From positions 52,752,934 through 52,816,933 of the forward strand of contig OX104127.1 in the NCBI GenBank assembly GCA_944470555.2: a stretch of 64,000 nt of DNA, in the 5' to 3' direction. Shown here in pieces: positions 47,524 through 59,342 of this stretch. A program made the translations under genes and the position numbers. Below the pieces are notes generated by a model. It saw nothing but the letters and a program-made list of their open reading frames with translations. It had not been told where the DNA came from and made no database searches. Position 1 is the stretch's first letter; each line of letters begins with the position of its first letter. This DNA comes from Heterobilharzia americana (lineage: Eukaryota > Platyhelminthes > Trematoda > Strigeidida > Schistosomatidae).

Positions 47524-48288
47524 AAATTAAGAATGACGACATGGAGTGTCTGCACCATGTTTGAAGCTAGTAAGGCTGCTCAGATTGCAAAAGACATGAG
47601 TAGGTATGGCACTGAATTGCTAGGAACCTTCGAAGAATCTGCAGATGGAATAGAAGTGGGCTCTTCACACTGTCAGCTCCAGAGTCAATGATCTACTCCG
47701 ATATTGTCACCCAGACGACAACCACGAGCACACGGAGAGAGTGGCTATCATGATGTCACTATGAGAATCGAAGGCTCTCATGCAGTTGGAACCAATTTCC
47801 TTAACGATTAAAATCATGACAGCAAGAGTCAACTCAAAAGGAAGGAAAGTCACAATCATACAGTGCTACGCTGCTCACCTACAAACAGTGCGGATCAGGA
47901 GAAGAAGGAGGAATTCTACAGATAGCTGCAATCAGTGATGGCAAGAACCCACCCCAGTTGGCGACATCAGAATCCTAATGGGAGGGCTGATATGAATGCA
48001 AAACTGGAAGTGGACAACACAGGACAAGAACTCATCATGAGTAGAGAAGCACTCGGTGAAATGATGAATGAGAATGGAAGACTGTTTGCAGATTTCTGCA
48101 CATTCAACTACTCAGTGATTGGAGGCAGTTTGTACAAACACAAGGATATTCACAAAGCGAGTGACATGGATTTGATTTCACCACCAGATGGACACACTAC
48201 ACTAAAAATCAAACCGACTTCATCTGAATATGAAGAAAGTGGAGACGCAGTCTACTGGACACAAGATTGGATGAGATTAGGAAGATGA
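47524..48288 (+). pseudogene. RTE endonuclease domain, decayed
   Basis: AP-type endonuclease of the RTE copy in at least two frames. Visible lines are TWSVCTMFEASKAAQ at the start and NAKLEVDNTGQELIMSREAL in the middle. The catalytic histidine block near the C-terminal end, normally S..D.I.H., is not intact; SDMDLISPPDGHT stands for the W..PDG.T line before it. Confidence 0.7.
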
Positions 48289-48874
48289 GCGGATATAGGT
48301 TGACACCACCCACTATCTAGTGCAAGCAACCAGTCTTCTGAGTCAAGTTGAAAGCCTTCACACAAGCTGGTGATATACCGCAGTTCAAGTTGAACACCGA
48401 GAACAGAAAGTGAAGTGGAGGACAAAACTACGTAGGATATCTTACTGTCTGTCAGTCATCAGGACGAAATGGGAGATATTGAGCAACATCCCTGAAGAAA
48501 CCGACGTAGAGGAATGCTGGAACTCTTTAAAAGAGATTTGGAGAGAAACCTGCATAACTGTATTAGGAATGAAGAAGAAAGAAGATAAGGAATGGATGTC
48601 GACGGACACGTGGAAGCTGATAGAGGAGATAGAGGAAGATGGTGAAGCAGAAGATGAACCAGTGCAGTGTAGCGATGAACAACGAAAAGAGGAACTGAAC
48701 ATAAACTATAAAACACTACAATGGACGAAGAAGTGAAGAAGAGTGCATGCGAACACAAAAAGCACTTCTACAACACACAGGCAAGTGAAGTGGAAAAGGC
48801 TGTTTAAAGGAGTAACCTGACAAGATTGTGACAAATAACTAGGTTACTATCTAAGAGGGAAGACATCAACTCAG

Positions 48875-49500
48875 ATGAAACCAATGAGAGATGGTGAAGG
48901 AAATCTAGTTAACACCAGTGAGAAGAGACAAAGGAAACAATATGTTGACCACTTGAAAAAACTCTTGAACAGACGACCACCACCTGCAACTCGTCCAGAA
49001 ATACAAGTAGCAACGGCAGAACTGCAAGTGAACACAAGCCCTCTAACAAAAGCAGAAGTCCTGAATGGCATTAAACTGCTGAAATTCCGGAAAGCAGCAG
49101 GACCAGATAGAATTCCGCCAGAACCACTGAAAAAGTATGCAGATACGAGATCGAACACGCTCACATCATAACTGCAGAAGGTTTAGAAGGAAGGAAATGT
49201 ACCTGCTAGTTGATTGAAAGGATGTCTACCCTGTTAACCCCCCAAAGAAGATAGACCTAAGTCTTTGCAAGAACTGGCGCAGAATCAGGCTCGACTATAA
49301 ACACCCCAAGCAAAATATTATGCCATATCATCCTGCAGAGACTGAAAAGTGAGCTGCATTCTAAATTACAACCAGAACAGGGTGGCTGGCTGAGTAGCTC
49401 GCTTCAGCAAGAACAAATCATGTGCACATCAAATTGCAACGCCACACTACGCATCATCATTGAACACAGTGCAGAATCGCAGTCAAATCTCAAACTTACC
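48875..49500 (+). pseudogene. RTE reverse transcriptase N-part, decayed
   Basis: The frame at 48875-49171 reads MKPMRDGEGNLVNTSEKRQR, LKKLLNRRPPPATRPEIQ and KLLKFRKAAGPDRIPPEPLK, matching 107-736 of the window. It breaks after 49171, and the rest of the RT is spread over several frames. Confidence 0.75.
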
Positions 49501-51004
49501 TCAGCTTCATACACTTTGAAAAGGCCTTCGACAGAAGAATCGACAGAGAAGTAATTTGGCAAGCAGCTGCTTCAACACTACCATTTAGTAACACAAACCA
49601 TTTATCATAACCTCATTCAACAACAGCTACATGCTATATGATGAGGCTACATGTCAGCCAAGTGATTCACAATGGAAAGCTGATTTCAGTGATGCGTTTG
49701 AAGTGAAGAGAGGAAGGAGTAAGACAAGGCTACCGTCTAATATCACACATGATCTTCGTGATTGTGGTTGACTGGACTGGAATCGACTGGGTCATACAAC
49801 CAACTGTGAGGAGCTGTGAGAAGATGTGAATGCGCTGTTTGACCGAAGAGAAGACCGAAGAAGTGTATTTGGATTTCGTCACCTATGATGATTTATGTTT
49901 AATGTCTAATTTCGCACAAACTTGAAGGTCTACAGGCGAAAACCAAGAAGTTGGGAGAAGAGGTGAGGTTAGGCAGTGAAGTCGGGGATTAAAGTGAACG
50001 TAGAGAAGACAGAGGTGATGAAGATACTCAACCAATAATCACGATGAACGAGAAAAACCTAAAGGAATTAGTCTCTTTCACCTAACTTACTAGGCGGCAT
50101 CGTTTCAACTACAGGTGGCGGCACAAACAAGGACGTCAAAGCTAGGTTCGGAGATGCAGCAGACCTTCATCAATCTGAAATACTCAGTATGGAGATTTAC
50201 TGCACTCCACTCCACTCAGCCTAAATCATGAACAAAATCCGGATTTTTAACACCGATTCATTCAAGTCAGTGCTTCTGTATGGGTCAGAAACTTGGCCTG
50301 TCACGAAAAGCGTTTCCAACAATCTACAGACGGGTCATCAACAGCTTCCGCCTACGCTTACTCGATACTGAAGACCAGATCAGATGGTCAGAATAATAAG
50401 AAATAGCGACAAGGAACTCTGGCTGGCAACCAATCATCCGACAACCCATCAGGCAACAAACATGCAGAAGAAAGTGGAGGTGGTTTAAGTACACACTAAG
50501 AAGACCAACAGGGGGCATCACCTCAGGGATATCAGGTCAGGCCAGGCCGTCGAGTGGAACCCGAATGGGAAACGACAAGTTGGGCGTCCGAGGGTTACAT
50601 GGAGGAGATCATATGAGGAAGGAATGAAAGCTTATAAGCAGTCATGGAGTCAGGTTCAAAAGACTCCAGAAAACAGAGTGCAATAGAAACGGGTTTCTGA
50701 AACCTTGCGTTTCACTAGAAGCCCAATGGACAAATAATATATAATGATAATAATAAATATTTCCGAATCCTAATTTGCCGGGAATGAATAAAAGGTTCTT
50801 CCTTGCTTATGGAATTCACAAATATGAAACACCATTCTTCGGTATTAAATTCTTTGATACTGGTAACTTCACCAGCGCAATGAATACAAAACAGTTTGAA
50901 ATAAACGCGACAAACGAAGACTGAAACCTAATTTAAAACATAGTTGGTCACCATTCCATTTTTAATCTGTTTACTAGGTATTTCAACCATTGGAATAGTA
51001 TTTG

Positions 51005-51455
51005 ACTTGGTTGTGGCTAGGGGAGTAATCCAAGATACGCGTTTTGTTCTAGTTGGGACTCGTCAGCCGGATACAGCTGCACCCCAGTGGGTGTTGTTCC
51101 CACTGAAACTTGAACTTCGTACCCAGCGCTTCAAGTGCCGAAGCGTTAGCTGGTTGACTATCTGGGCGTGATAGCGAACTCTTGCAGGACAGGTATCAGT
51201 TATTACTATTTGTTGATCTATATAACAGTTGGCGCTTGAAGTGATGGTACGAAGCTCATGTCTCAGTGGGGCAACATCATTCAGTGGAGTGAAGGCACAT
51301 CCAGCTGATAAGTTCCGATTAAGACGAAAAGTGCATCTTCTACGAGCCATAATTATGCAAGCTACCTTAATAAATATTCAGGCAATATCAAGGCATCTGC
51401 ATAGAAGCCCATATGCCAGCAGAGGTCTAACAGTTCGATCCAGTTAGATATAGAT
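51005..51455. repeat. Sm-alpha-like foldback repeat, both hammerheads
   Basis: Left: minus hammerhead (51022-51092) and minus centre. Middle: CTCTTGCAGGACAGGTATCAG and a spacer TTATTACTATTTGTTGATC. Right: a plus centre piece (GCGCTTGAAGTGATGG), a plus hammerhead (51290-51345) and a plus tail (51376-51440). The minus core has G12 changed (AAAA for GAAA); the plus core is CUGAUAA (G8 to A). Both are probably dead, but the order shows the foldback plan with two copies of the centre. Confidence 0.7.
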
Positions 51456-51554
51456 CCAGTTTAGATACAATAGTTCGCAATTCGTCGTCGCTGACTGGAC
51501 CAAACTGATTAACCATTATAGGCATTTGAACACCTTTATTGTCGGTAGTTTCAG

Positions 51555-51895
51555 CTCTTGATATTATTAACGGATAGTCGCTAGTAATAGAATCCAGGAC
51601 AACTGTGTCGTCCTAGTTGGGACTCGTCATCTGGACATATATTCACCTCAGTTATTGATGTTGTCCCCATTAAGACCCCGACACAGAACCGCTTGCTTCG
51701 AATGCCATAGCACAGTTCATCACCGTAATGAAACGTGATTAGTTTGGTTAGGATATTATAACTCGTTACCGATACCAATTATACTAAATAAAAAATACCA
51801 GTTTTATCAAGGCATCTGCACCGGATCACACATGCCAACAGGATGAGATGCACCTCCCAAATTTCACTGCTATTCACTATCCACCATTAAAAACC
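51555..51895. repeat. Sm-alpha-like foldback repeat, worn
   Basis: Minus hammerhead at 51590-51655 (AUGACGA core and GACAC for GAAAC), minus centre, plus tail piece (CAAGGCATCTGCACC) and the 3' end of a plus hammerhead (AATTTCACTGCTATTCACTA). Mutated in all key places. Confidence 0.55.
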
Positions 51896-54448
51896 CTATT
51901 CAGCTTTAAAAAAATCAAGAAACCCTGACTAGATGGAGGTACGAAAGAAGGTGAAATCTTTGTTACTGTGATGACGAACCAATTTGATTTTAGAATAGAA
52001 AAAGAAACTTGCGTTTATCCCAGAAATTAGTGCTCAGGCTTACGTTTAAAAAGTAGGTGAAACTATGCAAGCGCAATGTGCCACTAGGAACAATCATATA
52101 TATGACTAACTCTTCCTCTCATCATATTACTTATTGGATAGTAATGTAATTGGAACAAGTTCAATAACTAACATTTTAAGAGATGTGTGTAAGTTAGCCA
52201 AAAGAACAAATCTATCATACATATTGTGTAAATAATCGGTTTCGTGTGAAATGCCATTTTTACTTACACATGGCTTCTTTCTAAAGCAAAAATTGTATTC
52301 ATAACAAAGTAATTACAATGTATTACTAGTTCAGAAATGCAGTGCAAATAATAACCAAGATTGTGCATCAAAATCGTGCAGTTATATTTTTACAATCAAT
52401 TAGTGTAGCAATAAGAGGTGCTTCAGGATCCCTTGAAGCAATATGTTTGTTCTTAACCCAGAAAGATGAATGCTGATGCCTATAAGCAGTAGAGCTACAT
52501 TCTCTGTGAAGTTCTGTCGATGATACTTTCATTGTGGAGTAACGTATTTCATATTAAACAGTGACAGGAAAGAAAGCATCGAACTTCTTGTATTTTGAGT
52601 GTCACGTGATAAAATAAAACCCCAAAGAACTGATATTTCAGCTAAAATGGAGAACAATGACAAAAAACTATACTTGACAGGCAGACTGAAAATGAAGTAT
52701 GTTACGATATTGGCTTGACTTTGAGAAAAATGACACCCCAAGATGTTCATCTTAAAGTACACCAATATGAGTCGTATAAAATATCCACATACACTATACC
52801 TACATTTAAGGGTGATCAAATCAAAGACAGAGTTAGTTATGGGTCAGAATGTTGACTGAAAATCAAATTGCCTCTACTTACCATGAGTAGTGCCAATTTA
52901 CAAAGTAGGCTGTTGAATAATTCAAGGTGAAGTATTTAAATACTCATCACATATTATTTCTAACTACATTTATTGATTTGGTTATGTGTACGGAAGTAGA
53001 CATGTCGTAAGGACAGAAATATGGATACCTTTACATGCCATACTGAAGATATCCTCAAAAATCTAAAAGTAATATGGAATTTGTATTTAAAATATCACTA
53101 AGAATGACTATAAACAATGAAATTCTAGGCTACTTCGCTATACACTAATCAGAAGGGTAAAAGATGACGGTTGCAAACAACTGTTATCTGTATTTGCCTT
53201 CAGTCGCTTTGCTAATAATCTTAGACACCCTTCTAAGCTTTTATTACTTTGAATTAAATCCAGTGACATGTCACTTCGTTTCTGTCTTCCATTACTATAA
53301 GTCTTAAGTGCTTGTTCATTTGGTCGACACAGTATATTACCTAAAACACTATGTATTGAATTGCATAAATCTGTACAATAAATCGACTTAAGTATATAGT
53401 CTTACAGTACAATCTCACAAACAATTTAACTTCTCCATCGTAACATTTGCTTTCAATTATAACTTCATTTAACTTCTATACAGCTGAATAAAATGCTACG
53501 AAATATATTGGATCTATTGTATTCTCCAAACCTATTTGTTCTCTCTTCATTCATACAAGTTGTGGGAAGTAAAGGTATGAGACAATTTATCGAAATGTGG
53601 ATAACCTATCAGTATGCTGTGACTCAGAGCTCAATTCTGTGACAAGATAATATGGAGTATTCTTGAACCATTTGAAAGGTTTGGGATCAAACTCAAAATT
53701 AAATGATGTTATAAGCATGTAAGAAGACTGCGTCAAACTAATAAATACTTCAAAGTTTGAATGCAACGGATGAAAATCTACTTTTTCTCCAACACTATAA
53801 GAGTTAAACTCAATGTCTTCAACTCCTCTTAAAGTTGCTTATATCCTCAATGAAAGACGTTGTTGTAAATTCTATGATGGCAAGCTATAATGCTTCACAA
53901 TGTAGTGGGCGTTGCTGATAAGAATAAATATAAGTAGTATATATTGGGAGGATGGCAGAAATCCTAGCAAATTACCAGCAGTAAGTAAGGAGTCCGCCAA
54001 AAGAAATACAAGAAACAAGGCAAACGTATGAAGAGCAAATCAAGAAAGAAACAGAAGAAGAAATGAAGCATATTTTGCAAATGATTGATTTAGTGCAAGG
54101 TGTGCCATATTAAAGGACTTCTGTCCGACATTCTTTCCTGCATACCTGTCTTTTGCTTCGTTCAGTGATATCAATAGCTTAATGGTTCTTTTGACTTTAT
54201 CCTGTCTAACTATTGTATACATTTCCACTTTCTGAATATTATTTAAAGAGCTAGACATATACTTAACTGTGGGAAACGACTTTAGCGTAGATATCATACA
54301 TACATATAGGTATGATGTTTGTGAATACCTAGTTGTTTTGAAGCCTCCATTTGTCTTCCTTTCTATCGTTTATTCTATCCAAAGTACTCTTCATTAAAAG
54401 AACATAAAAATATGTCTTCTCTTTAAGAATTTAAAGCAACTGGTCCCT
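51896..54448. other. AT-rich stretch, nothing recognised
   Basis: About 2.5 kb. A 96-codon minus-strand frame at 52529-52819 is rich in hydrophobic residues but has no known family; an 85-codon frame at 54040-54297 (minus) is also unassigned. Confidence 0.4.
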
Positions 54449-55039
54449 TTGATAAATTTAAACAGCGTAATCAAGTCTGTTAATTTTTGCAGTTCCGTTA
54501 TAACAAAAACAAAAGAAAGGATGATGACAAAGCTGAACAAATCTCAGATTACGAGCGACCATATGAATTCGTTCCCAGTTAACCCAGACAACTATGTGAC
54601 GAATTTATCATCCGTTCAGTTATCTGTTCTTGATAAAGAGGCGCTCTCTCTTGGGTTCAGTTTTTCTGTCCCTCAAACACAAAACTCTGATTTAACAACC
54701 GATGCTCAATTTGAAAACCTGTATGATCAACTGAGCTCACTTGTCCCAACTTCTCCAGACAATGAGAACTGGCTAAGAGCTAAATTAGTAGACATCGCTC
54801 ATGGGTTTCATAATCCTGGTCCAAGACAGAAAAGCATCTTAACGCGTGAGCATTTCCAAGCACTGAAAGGATTACGAAATAACTCTGATATTGTCGTACT
54901 AAAACCCGATAAAGGATCAGGTGTGGTCGTTATGAACACGTCTGATTATAAAAGTAAGATGTTATCTATTCTCAGTGATGAAAGCAAATTTACGTCAGAT
55001 GCCCCCTGTGAGGGATACGTAAATTGGAAGGCAGAGTAA
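54449..55039 (+). pseudogene. PLE protein, N-part with RT fingers
   Basis: Frame one. The likely start is the ATG at 54521 (MMTKLNKSQ). NLSSVQLSVLDKEALSLGFS is the conserved N-terminal PLE line, then VDIAHGF, KGLRNNSDIVVLKPDKGSG and VVVMNTSDYKSKM, which are the first RT motifs. It is lost at about 55020 by a one-base shift, after which frame two takes over with no gap in the protein alignment. Confidence 0.85.
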
Positions 55040-55428
55040 ATTCTAAACTTGTGAAAATGCTTGGTATGAATTTAATCAATAAGGAGGAATTTAATCGTCT
55101 AAAACCTATGGGATCTGAACATCCACATCTATATGGGTTACCTAAAACTCATAAGCCTGACAACCCACTGCGTCCAATATTGTCTATGTGTCGATCACCC
55201 ACACATAATCTAGCCAAATGGTTGGCAAAGCTCTTGAATCCTGTCAGAAGCCATTTATGTAAGTCCTCATTGAAAGATACATTTGACCTTATTGACTGTT
55301 TAAATGATATTAATATCAAGGATAAGACTATGTACTCGTTCGATGTAAATTCTTTATTTACTAATGTACCTCTAGTAAAAACAATTGATATTTTATGTGA
55401 CTATATTTCTTCTAACAGTCATATTTAA
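55024..55428 (+). pseudogene. PLE protein, RT motifs up to catalytic motif A
   Basis: Frame two. It holds YGLPKTHKPDNPLRPILSM and MYSFDVNSLFTNVPLVKTI, where the Asp of SFDVNSLF is the first catalytic Asp of the RT palm. It runs into a stop at about 55426, two bases after the point where frame three should begin. Confidence 0.85.
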
Positions 55429-55436
55429 AAGATTTA

Positions 55437-56531
55437 TTGTTATTATGCACTGATAAAGTTGAATTCACATTCGAGGGCGAACACTTTCAACAGATTGATG
55501 GTGTCGCGATGGGCAGTCCATTAGGACCGTTGCTAGCTGATGTATACATGTCATATGTTGAAAACATGGCTGACGATCTCATCGGAAGGGTTTCACTTTA
55601 TAAGAGATATGTTGATGATATAGTCATTATATGTGAAAAGCCTGATGATGCAATGTGCCTGCTACAGAAAATGAACACGGCTCAGAATCACATTAGCCTG
55701 ACTTATGAACAAGAGACGAACAACCAGCTACCGTTCCTAGACGTATTGCTCAGTCGACGGGAGGATGGCTCGATCAGGAGGTCGATCTATAGAAACCTAC
55801 ATGGACAGGGCAATATCTTAATTTCCATAGCTATTGTCCAGTCCAATAAACGTGGTTTAGTCAGATGCTTATTCAACAGGATAAACCGTATCTGCACCGA
55901 TAAAACCAACTTACTGACGACAACTCTGATACAGAATGGATACCCGTTGAGATTTATCGACCGGTGCAAAAGTTATGTACCATTGAAAAGTACACAGTGT
56001 TCCGTTGCTAAGAAAAATGTCTACATCTCATTACCATTTAGAGGTGATTCACATAGCTTTGTTGTGAGGAAAAGACTTAGATCGGCCATCTGTAAAACGT
56101 ATTATGCAGCTAAGGTCATCATTGTAGAGAAGACCAAGTCCATGTTACAGCACAAACCGAAACAACATATAAACGATTACATCACATCCCACTGTGTTTA
56201 TCAATTTACATGTATGTGTGGACACACATATATAGGGAGGAGTAATCGTGATATGCAGTTAAGGAAGGTTGAACATGTACCTAAGTGGCTACAAAAACAA
56301 ATGACCTCAACAGATCCGATAAGTGCAGGTGACAAACATCCATCTTCGTCTATCGCTAAACATATACTAGAAACTAACCATAGGATAGACATGAAAACAG
56401 CCTTTAAAGTACTACATAAAAGTGGTCAGAGCCGAGTGCTTAAATTTATTGAAGCTCTTGCCATCCGTAAATTTAAACCCCCTTTATGTATACAAAAACA
56501 ATTTGTACTCACGTTGAACCTACCTTGGTAG
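55437..56531 (+). pseudogene. PLE protein, RT palm and GIY-YIG endonuclease
   Basis: Frame three, 364 codons, intact to the stop. Motif B is IDGVAMGSPLGPLLADVYM (about residues 21-39), motif C is YKRYVDDIVII (about 55-65), then LPFLDVLLSRREDG (about 98-111). VYISLPFRGDSHSF (about 195-208) precedes the nuclease, HCVYQFTCMCGHTYIGRSNR (about 249-268), with the VEHVPKW line behind it. The end is EALAIRKFKPPLCIQKQFV and LNLPW. An intact C-terminal half in one frame means this copy was lost fairly recently. Confidence 0.9.
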
Positions 56532-57565
56532 TATTGATTTTAATTTTCATACCAAGAATAAGGTTTTCCTTTTTTTTCTTTTTATCCCTTCCTATTCCTA
56601 TGTTTCCTATTAACTTCATTGACCTTTTCGTAAATTTTCATATAAATAGTTCGACAAGTCCATGTGTGATCAGATTGTTCGAAATGTATAGCGCTAATAC
56701 ATCACGACATGATTAAGATCATATTTGTCTTCTCATTACGCTGTATAAAAATATATGCTTAATCTAGATCATACTTCATACAAAGCTGTACGCAGCTGGA
56801 AGTGTTCCTTACTCCTTGTATGAACACCAGTACGAATGATGCTCCGTAGATAAGAACAGACAGTAACTAACAAAATGACCAGCTAGTAAAAATCACAGCG
56901 GTTCTAAAATCTATTTGAAGTACTTATATGGGTTAGCATGCATGGCTGACCAGTGGATATACAATGAACATATTAACCTTAGATAAATAATTTCCAGTAC
57001 CACTCAATTATTGTACATCCAGTGTGTAACAGGTCTGAATTTTACCTGAAAAAAATGACCTACATTTTTAAAGAACTTATTGTTTGTTTTAATGAAAGTA
57101 AATATACGCAATATAGCACTTAAAGATTGCTTTTCTGGGACAAAGTATCATCTTGACCAGAATTAAGATGCGTCACATATTTGCATTAGCTGAAGTGTTT
57201 TGTCTTACGGTCATTTACGAGTGATTCATTTAGGATATTTATTTTATGTGACCTCTGTATACTGAAAAATTTGTGGAACTCATTAACATGACATTGATTG
57301 TATTTATTCTGAAAGGGTAATTAACACACACTGCATCAGGTAATATCATTATTACAAAGTAAAGTACTAAACATTGACAGTATTACCTATTTCTTATGCT
57401 AGCCTTCAAACAGAAAGTGTAAAGTAGGTCGAATAAAGAAAATAAGTAATGAGTTTATTGTAGATCTCTAATGTTTTCAGCGGTTATGAAAATAAAGTAT
57501 AATTAATATGATAGGCGCTGTAATAAACCGGTGTTTATCTAAATTTCACTTTTTAAGACAAACAA
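56532..57565. other. AT-rich stretch after the PLE
   Basis: The first 230 bases are probably the PLE 3' region; they hold a 44-base block (56662-56705) identical to 43107-43150 inside another PLE. Nothing else recognised. Confidence 0.45.
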
Positions 57566-58045
57566 AATATTGATTGGTGTTAGTATAATTGTTTTTTATA
57601 TTTTTTACATGATACTGTCGTTGCTTGGATCGAATTGATCCGTCTCTATTAGCATATGGACTCCTGTGCGGATGCCTCGATATTGCCTACATTGTAATTA
57701 TATTAATGATGGATCGCGGCTAGCAGTGAAATCCAGGATGCGCATTTCGTCCTATTTGGGACTTATTAGCTGGATGTACCTGCCTCCCACTGAGTGATGT
57801 TGTTCCCACCGCGATTCGGACTCAGGAGCGATCGCTTCAAACGCCAGTGCATTATCCACTGCACCACCGAGCCACGATATCCATTTCTTGTGAGACGGGT
57901 ACAACTTTTAGTATAAGGGTTTTTATATGACAACAACACCACTCACTTGGAAGCAGGTACATCTGGCTGACGAGTCCCGAATAGGACGAAATACGCATCC
58001 TGGATTCCACTGCTAGCCACGATCCATCATTAATATTGATTGGTG
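57566..58045 (-). repeat. Sm-alpha-like foldback repeat, orientation B
   Basis: Left arm: tail block in minus orientation and a minus hammerhead (57723-57790, core CUAAUAA, two key bases changed). Centre (about 57809-57934): tRNA-like promoter in minus orientation, ending GGTTTTTATATGAC. Right arm: AACAAC and a plus hammerhead (57950-58016). The centre is the reverse complement of that at 31090-31216, while the arms agree. AATATTGATTGGTG occurs at both ends (57566-57579 and 58032-58045), as a target duplication or the start of a second unit. Confidence 0.8.
57950..58016 (+). ncRNA. Hammerhead ribozyme (Sm-alpha type), core intact
   Basis: CUGACGA (57967-57973), stem II GUCCCGAAUAGGAC, GAAA (57988-57991), short stem III AUAC/GCAU with one mismatch, AUC site, then CUGGAUUCCACUGC. 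Stem I pairs AUCUGG with CUGGAU through two wobble pairs. Cleavage is expected after 57999. The stem III mismatch may weaken it. Confidence 0.65.
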
Positions 58046-59145
58046 CTGTCTTTTTTGTGTCTATAGTTGCCTATCCTTGTACGGCAATATAAAAGCGGTG
58101 CATATCAAGCCCACTATATCTAAACAATATCCAATTTAGTCAACTTTGCGTTTTGATAGCAATGAAGCGCCTCGATTTTATTCACTGCTATACCTTCAAT
58201 GCATACCTTTGGTTACTTTGCAAGCTACAATGGCTGTGCATTAGGAATAAATTACTTCAATGCTATATTTCTTATTTCTCGAAATGTAAACCACTCATTT
58301 ACTTCACATCAATTGAGTAGATCGAAATTACTAGAATTCTCAAACTCACTTCAAGTAATTTGTTTACAAATGCTAGCTCAGAAGTCCGTTCGGAAATGTG
58401 GAAAGTAAAAACTACGTTTCTGCCAGACTTACATTACATCAAATTAATTAAATTGGACGGCGAAATTGAAAATTCTGTGCCTCAGAAATCATATTATTAA
58501 TTATTACATTGTAGTACATTGGAGCTTGAAAATGGAAACTCTAGTTTTGTAACCGAATAACTAGCCTCAAAACAGTTAATAGTGATGGTGGCACTTGTAA
58601 GTGTTAAGCAGTGGATGAAAAAACTTCAGTTATCATCAAAAACACCAAATTTATTAACCAACTGATGTAATGTGATATAATTGTGCAGGTGATGAACAAC
58701 AGCTCATAGATCCATTCACTGAAGTTTGTATGATTCCCCGCCAAGTAGAAAACATGGGAAGGAAACTAAAGGTGCTTTGCACAACTAAACTGACCACAAA
58801 AAACAATGGATTATATAAATTTATATCCCTGGTTATTAGTAGGCTCAACTAGAAGAGCATATTATGTTCATTTCACCTCTTTAACCGATTTCCTACTCAC
58901 ATGTATGATCATGTGTCTTTCCTTAGGCACTTAATGCATAGTGATTAGTTGTGAATAACTTCTGTGGTTTTCGATTATTTTCAATGAAATGAACAATCTT
59001 ATTGCACACTTTAACACTTTCTTCGTGCTTTTTGCTTGATTTCAATTCTTACAGTTTTTCTATTTCAGTATTCCATTGTTCATACAAAAAATGTGTCGGT
59101 ATTTCTTTGTGACTTGATATTTTAAATATTCTGGATTGTTTTCAG
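58046..59145. other. AT-rich stretch, nothing firm
   Basis: An open frame at 58199-58408 ends close to a GTAAAA splice-like site, but no family is recognised. Otherwise nothing. Confidence 0.35.
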
Positions 59146-59342
59146 CTGAAGAAAGACGGCAAATTCATAAAATTGATACAGATTATTCTACTCGAATGTT
59201 TGCCCTTGATCTTTTCGGATCTGTTGAAATAATTACGTGTGCGAAACAACCATATGCATTCTCCCTTCACACTGCATCGCTAAAATGGTTTGGAGCCAAC
59301 TGCTTTGGATGGATTCGAAGTTTGCCGATACGATGTTGGCTG
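59146..59342 (+). CDS. Possible exon of a host gene, function unknown
   Basis: A 197-base open stretch is bounded by a good acceptor (TGTTTTCAG, ending 59145) and a good donor (GTGAGT, from 59343). The frame reads EERRQIHKIDTDYSTRMFAL and DLFGSVEIITCAKQPYAFSL and ends with a whole codon at the donor. The composition is less AT-rich than the surroundings. I do not recognise the family. No partner exon was found within the window with confidence, and the overlapping frame at 59237-59458 is an alternative. It could be chance. Confidence 0.3.

Larger units (their letters stand above)
47300..50755 (+). mobile_element. RTE retrotransposon, near full length, heavily decayed
   Basis: This copy keeps both ends. 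The 5' leader (about 47300-47500) holds ACCGGTCTAAAGCCCGGAT and CAAGCAACCCTACCCCATAA, typical of schistosome RTE elements as far as I recall. The endonuclease starts near 47527 with MTTWSVCTMFEASKAAQIAK and continues with GRKVTIIQCYA (about 47844-47875), DMNAKLEVDNTGQELIMSR (about 47990-48045) and SDMDLISPPDGHT (about 48160-48198). RT lines follow: KAAGPDRIPPEPL (about 49095-49132), NWRRIRL, worn motifs A to C around 49515-49900, and a C-terminus near 50460-50520. The end is TAA-rich (50735-50750). Stops and small indels are everywhere, so no protein is made. The TYLGS site (about 50080-50100) is unexpanded. Confidence 0.85.
54449..56531 (+). mobile_element. Penelope-like element, RT plus GIY-YIG, almost whole
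   Basis: The best preserved element of the window. The protein would have a N-terminal region, a reverse transcriptase close to telomerase RT in type, and a C-terminal GIY-YIG endonuclease; it copies its RNA at a nicked target. All domains are visible in order, in three frames split by shifts near 55020 and 55423. The first in-frame ATG pair is at 54521. Total coding length is about 690 codons, near what PLEs of this type have. Schistosome PLEs (Cercyon) are known; whether this is that family is not shown here. No long terminal repeat or hammerhead was found beside it. Confidence 0.9.

Noticed and set aside
48442..48758. Two overlapping minus-strand frames rich in serine
   Set aside because: They are shadows of the purine-rich RTE coding strand (GAAGAA runs) at 48410-48736.
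52529..52819. Minus-strand open frame of 96 codons, hydrophobic
   Set aside because: No motif, no promoter or splice context, and AT-rich sequence easily gives such hydrophobic frames.
58199..58408. Open frame of 69 codons ending near a GTAAAA donor-like site
   Set aside because: No acceptor, no family and no link to the candidate exon at 59146; likely chance.
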